From the NCBI GenBank assembly GCA_016207545.1, contig JACQPO010000126.1, forward strand, positions 1 to 5,124: DNA of 5,124 nucleotides, given 5' to 3'. The notes below the pieces were generated by a model. That model ran no database searches, was not told where the DNA came from, and was given only the letters and a program-made list of their open reading frames with translations. Positions 1 to 4,524 of the stretch are shown here, in pieces (position 1 is the stretch's first letter; every line of letters begins with the position of its first letter). Source of the stretch: Methanobacteriota archaeon. GTDB lineage: Archaea; Thermoplasmatota; Thermoplasmata; RBG-16-68-12; EA-27. The translations under genes and the position numbers were made by a program.

Positions 1-1
1 C

Positions 2-58
2 TTCCTCGTGGGCCGGGCCTTCGACGAGATCGTGAACCCGCGCCTGCGGAAGAGGTGA
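2..58 (+). CDS. C-terminal end of a DppC/OppC-type peptide ABC transporter permease (partial, 5' end outside window)
   Basis: Only the last 18 codons and the TGA stop (56-58) are visible, reading FLVGRAFDEIVNPRLRKR. The 'GRAFDEIVNPRLR' tail is typical of the C-terminus of the inner permease subunits of Opp/Dpp importers (BPD_transp_1 family), where 'GR.LDE.LNPRLR' follows the last membrane helix on the cytoplasmic side. The gene lies directly upstream of the two cognate ATPases, which supports the call. Its final codons carry GAGGTGA (52-58 region), which probably serves as ribosome binding site for the next gene, so the stop codon and that site overlap and translation is likely coupled. Whether it is the DppC or DppB equivalent cannot be proven from this stub, but the position just before DppD favours DppC. 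Confidence 0.8.
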   Translation, partial: FLVGRAFDEIVNPRLRKR

Positions 59-62
59 CCGC

Positions 63-1349
63 GTGGAGCCGTTGCTCAGGGTCCAGGACCTAAAGGTGTA
101 CTTCCGCATCCTGAAGGGGACCGTCCACGCGGTCGACAACGTGTCGTTCGACCTCGACCGCGGCCAGACGATGGGCCTCGTGGGCGAGTCCGGGTGCGGG
201 AAGACGACGGCCGCGTTCGCGATCACGCGGCTCTTGCCGCCGAACGGGCGGGTCGTCGGCGGCCAGATCGGGTTCGACGGGCAGATCATCGTCCGCGCAG
301 ACCTGCCGACGGAAGTGGACGAAGTGCTCCGAAGGCCGGACTGGTTCACCCAACTCCAGCCGATCCTGCGCCGGGAGGAGGCCGAGTTCGCCGCGTTCCA
401 GGCGGGTGGGGGGCAGGTCCTCGAGGCGCAGGAACAGATGGAGGACGAGTTCGCGTTTTACACGGAAATCACGGGCCTGCTCGCGGGGAGAGGATCGGTC
501 CCCGACGACGAGATCCTGGAGAATCTGCAGAAGGTGACTACACAGCACCTTCGGGGCTTGGGGGCGGGCCGCCGCCGCCGCCGACGGGAGCGGGAGATCG
601 AGCAGCGAATCGCCGCGATCCGGTGGTCGAAGGTGTCTATGATCTTCCAGAGCGCGATGAATGCGTTCAATCCCGTGTACCGGGTCGGGGACCAGATCAT
701 GGAGGCGCTCCTCACCCACTACCCCGACATGACGAAAGAGGAGGCCCGCCAGCGCGTGCTCGAGCTGTTCGACCTCGTCGGCATCGACCGGTCTCGCGTG
801 GACGGGTACCCGCACGAGTTCTCCGGCGGCATGCGGCAGCGGTCCATGATCGCGATGGCCCTCGCCTGCAACCCACAGCTCCTAATCGCGGACGAGCCGA
901 CGACGGCGCTCGACGTGATCATGCAGGACCGGATCCTCGCGGAGATCCGCGACTTGCAGCGGGAGCTGAACATCGCGATGATGATCATCACGCACGACAT
1001 CTCCGTGGTCGCGGAGGTCGGGGAGAAAATCGGCGTTATGTACGCGGGAAAGATCTTCGAATACGGGAGCATCGGGGAGATATTCGAGAAGCCCGCGAAC
1101 CCGTACACGATCGGCCTGCTGTCCGCGTTCCCGAGCATCAAAGGCCCGCGCCGCCGGCTCCGTTCCATCCCCGGGTCGCCGCCGGACTTGTCGAACCCGC
1201 CGTCGGGATGCCGGTTCCACCCACGTTGTCAGTTTGCTCAAGAGGTGTGCAAGTACGTGGAGCCGCCGATGGTGCAGGTCGCGCCGGACCACTGGTCCCT
1301 CTGCCATTTCGCAAAAGAGATTTATGAGGGCACGCTAAAGGGGAGCTGA
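63..1349 (+). CDS. Peptide/nickel-type ABC transporter ATP-binding protein, DppD/OppD-like, with large insertion
   Basis: This is one of two nucleotide-binding subunits expected to power import of oligopeptides or related solutes from the cytoplasmic face. All ABC motifs are visible: Walker A GESGCGKTT (41-49), Q-loop MIFQ (193-196), signature FSGGMRQR (253-260), Walker B LLIADEPT with catalytic Glu278 (273-280), D-loop TALD (281-284) and H-loop His311. The C-terminal oligopeptide-transporter domain (oligo_HPY type) begins at NPYT (346-349) and carries Cys383, Cys389, Cys396 and Cys414. At 428 aa it is about 100 residues longer than usual for the family (about 320-340). The excess lies between residues about 78 and 185, described separately. 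The GTG start at 63 follows GAGGTGA at 52-58 and sits 4 nt after the permease stop; the protein starts in register with the family (MEPLLRVQDLKVYF). Substrate cannot be inferred; no binding protein is in view. Confidence 0.93.
   Translation: MEPLLRVQDLKVYFRILKGTVHAVDNVSFDLDRGQTMGLVGESGCGKTTAAFAITRLLPPNGRVVGGQIGFDGQIIVRADLPTEVDEVLRRPDWFTQLQPILRREEAEFAAFQAGGGQVLEAQEQMEDEFAFYTEITGLLAGRGSVPDDEILENLQKVTTQHLRGLGAGRRRRRREREIEQRIAAIRWSKVSMIFQSAMNAFNPVYRVGDQIMEALLTHYPDMTKEEARQRVLELFDLVGIDRSRVDGYPHEFSGGMRQRSMIAMALACNPQLLIADEPTTALDVIMQDRILAEIRDLQRELNIAMMIITHDISVVAEVGEKIGVMYAGKIFEYGSIGEIFEKPANPYTIGLLSAFPSIKGPRRRLRSIPGSPPDLSNPPSGCRFHPRCQFAQEVCKYVEPPMVQVAPDHWSLCHFAKEIYEGTLKGS
294..617 (+). other. Charged helical insertion in the DppD-like ATPase (residues about 78-185)
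   Basis: In typical DppD/OppD proteins about 20-25 residues separate the 'FDG' strand after Walker A from the Q-loop. Here FDGQ (71-74) and MIFQ (193-196) are nearly 120 residues apart, so about 95 residues are extra. The segment is rich in Glu, Gln, Arg and Leu, with helix-like stretches such as QLQPILRREEAEFAAF and VLEAQEQMEDEF, a loop GRGSVPDDE, then a run of six arginines (170-175). The frame stays open across it and both flanks align with the family, so it is a true in-frame insertion and not a frameshift. It would sit near the RecA-like/helical subdomain boundary next to the Q-loop, where the ATPase contacts the permease. Its function is unknown; residue boundaries are approximate. Confidence 0.75.
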
Positions 1350-1350
1350 G

Positions 1351-2547
1351 ATGGTCGAGGCCGTCGCGCAGATCGCGGAGGAACCCGAGGAGGGCGAGTT
1401 CGTCTACCGCGTCGAGGGCCTCGTGAAGTTGTTCCCCGTGAAAGGGACGATGATGGACTCCCTGTTCGGGAAGGAGCGGGTCGTCCACGCGGTCGACGGC
1501 ATCTCGTTCGGCATCCGCCAGGGCGAGATCCTCGGCGTCGTCGGGGAGTCCGGTTGCGGGAAGACGACGACCGGACGGCTCCTTGTGCGCCTTGAAACGC
1601 CGACGGGCGGGTCCATGGTCTTCCACGGCCAGGACGTGGCCAAACTGCGCGGCCCGGCGCTGAAGGAGTTCCGCCGGCGGGTCCAGATGATCTTCCAGGA
1701 CCCGTACGAGTCCCTCAACCCGCGGTTCACCGTCTTCCAGACCGTCGCGGAGCCGCTCATCGTCCACAACGTGGGCGAGACGTTCGCGGAGCGGGAGGAG
1801 ATGGTCGCGAAGGCGCTCGAGAGCGCGGAGCTGAAGCCGGCGGAGGAGTTCATGTCCCGCTTCCCGCACGAGCTGTCCGGCGGGCAGCGCCAGCGCGTCG
1901 CGATCGCGCGGGCCCTTGTCCTTCGGCCCGAGTTCGTCGTCGCGGACGAGCCGGTGTCCATGCTCGACGTCTCCATCCGCGCGGGCATCATGAACCTCAT
2001 GCTGAACCTTCGGGAGGAGTACGACATCCCGTTCATGTTCATCTCCCACGACGTGTCCGTGACGCGGTATATGAGCCACCGCATTGCGGTCATGTACCTC
2101 GGCTCGATCGTCGAGCTCGCGCCTGCGGAGGAGGTCATCAAGAACCCGATGCACCCGTACACGGAGGCGCTCCTGTCCGCGGTGCCGGTGCCGGACCCGA
2201 CCGCGAAGCACGGCCGCGTGGAGATTAGCGGGGACCTGCCGTCCCCGATCAACCTGCCGTCCGGCTGCACGTTCCACCCCCGCTGCCTTTACCGGCGGGA
2301 GATCTGCAAGGAGGTCCGCCCGGTGCTCCGAGAGGTCACGCCGGGCCACTACGTGCACTGCCATTTCGCGGGCGAGATTATCACCCGGAAGCCGGACGAC
2401 ATCGTTCTCGAGGAGGGTGTCTGTGCGGTGTGCGGGAACCTCGTGGCGAAGGGCACGAAGCACATGACGTGCAACTGTCCGAAGATCTACCACGAGTCAT
2501 GCGCGCTTGAGGCCCACGAGTGCCTCGTGTGCAAGAAAGTGTTCTGA
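1351..2547 (+). CDS. Peptide/nickel-type ABC transporter ATP-binding protein, DppF/OppF-like, with C-terminal zinc-finger-like extension
   Basis: This is the second nucleotide-binding subunit, expected to pair with the DppD-like protein encoded 1 nt upstream. Motifs: Walker A GESGCGKTT (65-73), Q-loop MIFQDPYESLNPR (Q116), signature LSGGQRQR (175-182), Walker B FVVADEP with Glu200 (195-201), D-loop SMLD (203-206), H-loop His233. All residues needed for hydrolysis are present. The oligo_HPY-type tail starts at NPMHPYTEALLSAVP (265-279) and contains Cys306, Cys312, Cys319 and Cys337. Typical DppF proteins end soon after the 'CHF' corresponding to 337-339; this one continues about 55 residues to 398 into a Cys/His-rich domain. 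The ATG at 1351 has GGGGAG at 1340-1345 overlapping the end of the upstream gene, so coupled translation is likely. The paralogy with its neighbour is also visible as identical VHAVD coding sequence (near 123 and 1484). Confidence 0.93.
   Translation: MVEAVAQIAEEPEEGEFVYRVEGLVKLFPVKGTMMDSLFGKERVVHAVDGISFGIRQGEILGVVGESGCGKTTTGRLLVRLETPTGGSMVFHGQDVAKLRGPALKEFRRRVQMIFQDPYESLNPRFTVFQTVAEPLIVHNVGETFAEREEMVAKALESAELKPAEEFMSRFPHELSGGQRQRVAIARALVLRPEFVVADEPVSMLDVSIRAGIMNLMLNLREEYDIPFMFISHDVSVTRYMSHRIAVMYLGSIVELAPAEEVIKNPMHPYTEALLSAVPVPDPTAKHGRVEISGDLPSPINLPSGCTFHPRCLYRREICKEVRPVLREVTPGHYVHCHFAGEIITRKPDDIVLEEGVCAVCGNLVAKGTKHMTCNCPKIYHESCALEAHECLVCKKVF
2413..2544 (+). other. C4HC3-type (RING/PHD-like) zinc-binding domain fused to the DppF-like ATPase
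   Basis: Residues 355-398 of the ATPase contain eight well-placed candidate metal ligands: C358-x2-C361-x12-C374-x1-C376-x4-H381-x2-C384-x6-C391-x2-C394. The order is C4HC3, as in PHD and RING-variant cross-brace domains; the short x6 before the last pair is RING-like and the x4 before the His is PHD-like. 'CPKIYHESC' and the closing 'CLVC' fit a treble-clef or cross-brace fold binding two zinc ions. His371 and His389 are possible alternative ligands. The domain is the extreme C-terminus of the protein and is distinct from the four-Cys motif at 306-337. Zinc binding is inferred from the ligand pattern; what the domain contacts is not shown by the sequence. Confidence 0.75.
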
Positions 2548-2556
2548 GGGAATCCC

Positions 2557-3138
2557 GTGCACGTCGTCGCTCGCGTGTTGGCGGTAGCGTACGTGGTGCT
2601 CGGCGTCGCCGGCGCTATCATTTATGTGCAGACGAGCGTGAACTACGTCAACATGACGGAGATCAACCTGAACATCGAGGACCATGCGGGAGTGACCCAT
2701 GTGGAGGTCCATTGGTCCGGGGATTCCTCCGATATCCCGCGGGTCCGCGTCTGGTTCAACGTGACGAACCCCGGCAGGGTTTCCATCGAGGTCACGAACA
2801 TCGACTTCACGCTCCATATGGACGACCCCGAGGACGCGCGACCATGGAACGACAACGCCAAGCTCGATGAGACCCGTATCAGCCCCGGCGGGTTCACGTA
2901 CAGCCGCGGACAGGGGATCCTGGTCGGCCCGGGACAGACGGTCCCGATGTCCTCCGAGGTGCCCGTCGAGGGACCGGAGCGGTTCGCGCGGTTCAATCAG
3001 ACGGACGCGTACGGTCGGTACCACCCGATCGTGTGGAGCCCGCGACTCGCGTACACGTTCCCGGGCTTCGACATCACCCCCCTCCTCGTCTTCCTGAGTC
3101 CGTACCACGAGGTCCAGGGGGTGCTGCCCCGTGGCTGA
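2557..3138 (+). CDS. Uncharacterised membrane-anchored protein with extracytoplasmic domain, in the transporter operon
   Basis: I do not recognise a named family for this 193-aa protein. It has one hydrophobic N-terminal segment (about residues 4-24, after a short start with one Arg) that could be an uncleaved anchor or a signal peptide. The rest is hydrophilic and beta-rich. The stretch VRVWFNVTNPGRVSIEVTNIDFTLHMDD (split here as 'VRVWFNVTNPG' 63-73 and 'VSIEVTNIDFTLHMDD' 75-90) resembles LEA14/WHy-like or other immunoglobulin-like surface domains, in which 'V.NPG...V.V....' is common; this is a weak resemblance. Three N-x-T sequons (N32, N68, N147) lie in the presumed outside part. The GTG start at 2557 has GAGGG at 2546-2550 overlapping the upstream stop. 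It starts 9 nt after the ATPase gene and overlaps the next gene by 8 nt, so it is probably co-expressed with the importer. It might be an accessory surface subunit, but it is too short and wrongly composed to be the peptide-binding protein. Confidence 0.8.
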   Translation: MHVVARVLAVAYVVLGVAGAIIYVQTSVNYVNMTEINLNIEDHAGVTHVEVHWSGDSSDIPRVRVWFNVTNPGRVSIEVTNIDFTLHMDDPEDARPWNDNAKLDETRISPGGFTYSRGQGILVGPGQTVPMSSEVPVEGPERFARFNQTDAYGRYHPIVWSPRLAYTFPGFDITPLLVFLSPYHEVQGVLPRG

Positions 3139-3691
3139 GCGCCGGGACCGGTGGCTGACTCGCGCCTGGTTCGCTTCGTGGGTCCTGCTCGGGGCCGTGA
3201 TCATCGCAGCCTTCTTTATCGCCTCGTTCTTCACGGACTTCTCCGCGTTCCCGGTACGCGACTCCGGCGCCGTCCTCCTCCTTGTGCCCCTCCTGACGGG
3301 CTTCCTGCTCGGAATCCTGTTGACGGACGCGGAGATTGTCACCGCCGCCGCGGCGGGCGTCCTATCTGCCCTCGTCGCCGTCGGCCTCGTGGGCGTCTTC
3401 CTGTTCAGCCCTGTGCTCGCCGGGGTGGCCCAGCCGACGCAGGTGTTCGCCGCGTTCTCCATTTCCCGCATCGCGCTTTCCACGATCGTCCTCTTCCCGC
3501 TCGTCATCGTCGGCACCGTGGTCGGCCGCGGGATCGGGGACTTGTTCCTCCCCTCGCCCCGCGTAAAGGAGCAGCTCGACCAGCTGCGCGAGGAGACCCG
3601 TCGCTGGCACGAAGCGCTCGACCGGCTCGAGCGCCGCCAAGAACCGGGGAAGGAGCAGATCGTGCGCGAGGAGCGCGAGGGGAAGGATTAA
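3131..3691 (+). CDS. Uncharacterised four-helix membrane protein with charged C-terminal coiled-coil tail
   Basis: This 186-aa protein is not assignable to a named family. Four hydrophobic segments are visible at about residues 12-34, 47-65, 70-98 and 112-132. They are followed by a highly charged tail (143-186) with heptad-like spacing, for example VKEQLDQLREETRRWHEALDRLERR, cut here to the pattern V-L-L-W-L-L, which suggests a short amphipathic or coiled-coil helix. The basic N-terminus (MAERRDRWLTR) and the charged tail place both ends in the cytoplasm. The GTG start at 3131 overlaps the previous gene by 8 nt (GTGGCTGA) and is preceded by GGGGGTG at 3117-3123, supporting coupling. It is the last protein gene of the transporter operon; the stop TAA is 25 nt before the tRNA. 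Nothing in it looks catalytic; a helper or unrelated membrane role is equally possible. Confidence 0.8.
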   Translation: MAERRDRWLTRAWFASWVLLGAVIIAAFFIASFFTDFSAFPVRDSGAVLLLVPLLTGFLLGILLTDAEIVTAAAAGVLSALVAVGLVGVFLFSPVLAGVAQPTQVFAAFSISRIALSTIVLFPLVIVGTVVGRGIGDLFLPSPRVKEQLDQLREETRRWHEALDRLERRQEPGKEQIVREEREGKD

Positions 3692-3716
3692 TCCGGCCCC
3701 GCCAAATCCGCGTTGC

Positions 3717-3789
3717 GGGCCCGTGGTCTAGCGGCTATGACGGTGCCCTTACAAGGCGCAGGTCGTCGGTTCGAATCCGACCGGGCCCA
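3717..3789 (+). tRNA. tRNA-Val (anticodon UAC)
   Basis: The 73-nt cloverleaf folds fully by hand. The acceptor stem GGGCCCG (3717-3723) pairs perfectly with CGGGCCC (3782-3788), with discriminator A at 3789. U8 and G9 are at 3724-3725, followed by a D arm starting GTCTAGCGG. The anticodon stem GTGCC (3743-3747) pairs with GGCGC (3755-3759) with one G-U pair; loop CTTACAA gives anticodon TAC (3750-3752), reading GUA and other valine codons. The T stem GTCGG (3765-3769) pairs with CCGAC (3777-3781) around TTCGAAT. There is no intron and no encoded CCA (ATTC follows), the usual archaeal state. It lies 25 nt after the membrane-protein stop on the same strand; I see no convincing promoter in that gap, so it may be processed from a longer transcript. 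Confidence 0.97.
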
Positions 3790-3839
3790 TTCGGGGAGGT
3801 ACCGCCAAAGGGTTAAGCCGCGTGTGGCGGATGCGGAGG

Positions 3840-3854
3840 TCTCCCGGCGGGAGG
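3840..3854 (+). promoter_or_regulatory. Ribosome binding site of the ankyrin gene within a small hairpin
   Basis: The only strong ribosome binding site before the GTG at 3862 is GGGAGGG (3849-3855), with about 6 nt spacing. Its GGGAG (3849-3853) is exactly complementary to CTCCC at 3841-3845, with a GGC loop. The five G-C-rich pairs plus a possible T-G closing pair would hide the site when folded. A second GGAGG at 3835-3839 could compete for the same CTCCC only with an impossibly small loop. Whether the hairpin controls translation is inference. Confidence 0.4.
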
Positions 3855-3861
3855 GTGCGCG

Positions 3862-4524
3862 GTGTCCGAGGCATTCCTGGACGCAATCAAGGCGGGTGAC
3901 CTCGAGAAGGTGCTCGCGATGCTCGACGCGGACCCCGCGCTCGCGAACGCGCGCACCGCGAAGGGCGTGTCTGCCGCGGTCCTCGCGGTCTACTACGGAC
4001 GTCGGGACATCGCGGACGCGATCCTCGCCCGCGGTCCGGAGCTCACGATCTTCGACGCCGCCACCGTGGGAGACCTCGCGCGTGTCAAGAACTTCGTTTC
4101 CGACGAGCCGTCGTTGGTGAACGCGTATTCCCGCGACGGATACACGCCGATCGGACTGGCAGCGTTCGCGGGACACGGGGAGATTGTGGAATTCCTGCTC
4201 GCGCAGGGGGCGGACGTCAACGCCGTCTCCCGGAACGAATTCCGGTACACGGCCCTCACGGGTGCCGTCTCGGGCGGGCACACGGAGATCGTAAGGGTCC
4301 TCGTCGCGAACGGGGCGAACGTGAACCACCGGTACGCCGGGGGGTTCACGCCCCTCATCGAGGCGGCGGCGAACGTGAACGCGGACATCGTCAAGGTGCT
4401 CCTCGACCACGGCGCCGACGTGAACGCAAAGACGGAGGACGGGAGGACGCCTCTGTCCGTGGCGATGGAGAAGGGCCAGGCGGAGATCGTCGGCCTCCTC
4501 CACGAGCGGGGGGCGCGAGCGTAG
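3862..4524 (+). CDS. Ankyrin-repeat protein
   Basis: This 220-aa protein consists almost wholly of about seven ankyrin repeats, a protein-binding scaffold. Approximate repeats: 5-31 (FLDAIKAGDLEKVLAMLD), 33-63 (degenerate), 64-90 (FDAATVGDLARVKNFV), 91-123 (canonical, RDGYTPIGLAAFAGHGEIVE then FLLAQGADVNA), 125-158, 159-191 (GFTPLIEAAA then VLLDHGADVNA) and 192-220 (GRTPLSVAMEKGQAEIVGLL). The N-terminal three repeats diverge from the G-x-TPLh-x-AA consensus and the last four follow it. No signal peptide, membrane segment or other domain is seen, so it should be cytoplasmic. The GTG start has GGGAGGG 6 nt upstream and the family-like 'F..AI..GDL..V' cap begins at residue 5, which fits this start. 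The partner is unknown. Its stop codon abuts the stop of the convergent gene. Confidence 0.92.
   Translation: MSEAFLDAIKAGDLEKVLAMLDADPALANARTAKGVSAAVLAVYYGRRDIADAILARGPELTIFDAATVGDLARVKNFVSDEPSLVNAYSRDGYTPIGLAAFAGHGEIVEFLLAQGADVNAVSRNEFRYTALTGAVSGGHTEIVRVLVANGANVNHRYAGGFTPLIEAAANVNADIVKVLLDHGADVNAKTEDGRTPLSVAMEKGQAEIVGLLHERGARA

Noticed and set aside
90..815. Minus-strand open frame of 241 codons under the DppD-like gene.
   Set aside because: Arg/Leu/Asp/His-rich shadow with no motif, lying wholly inside a well-supported gene on the other strand.
123..1499. Near-identical 16-nt stretch in both ATPase genes (CGTCCACGCGGTCGAC) considered as a direct repeat.
   Set aside because: It encodes the conserved VHAVD segment of the paralogous ATPases and is explained by shared ancestry and codon bias.
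1138..2493. Long open frame on the minus strand (451 codons) antisense to the DppF-like gene.
   Set aside because: It is a GC-driven shadow of a clear ATPase gene. Its product is Arg/His/Asp/Val/Leu-rich low-complexity sequence without motifs, and it also crosses the DppD/DppF boundary.
3692..3716. Possible promoter (CCAAATCC) for the tRNA.
   Set aside because: The 25-nt gap is too short for a normal A-box to start-site distance ahead of the tRNA, and the match is poor.
3151..3816. Plus-strand frame overlapping the four-helix protein gene and running through the tRNA.
   Set aside because: Arg/Pro/Gly-rich shadow frame reading into the tRNA; the overlapping frame has clear membrane segments and a ribosome binding site.
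3811..3818. GGTTAAGC as a possible archaeal TATA/A-box for the ankyrin gene.
   Set aside because: Placed about 46 nt before the start, so position is possible, but it is a weak match with no BRE-like purine element that I can defend.
3688..4503. Minus-strand open frame of 271 codons containing 'ARSDSNRRPAPCKGT'.
   Set aside because: The SDSNRRP peptide is the familiar false translation of the reverse strand of a tRNA gene, here tRNA-Val, and the rest is antisense to the ankyrin gene.
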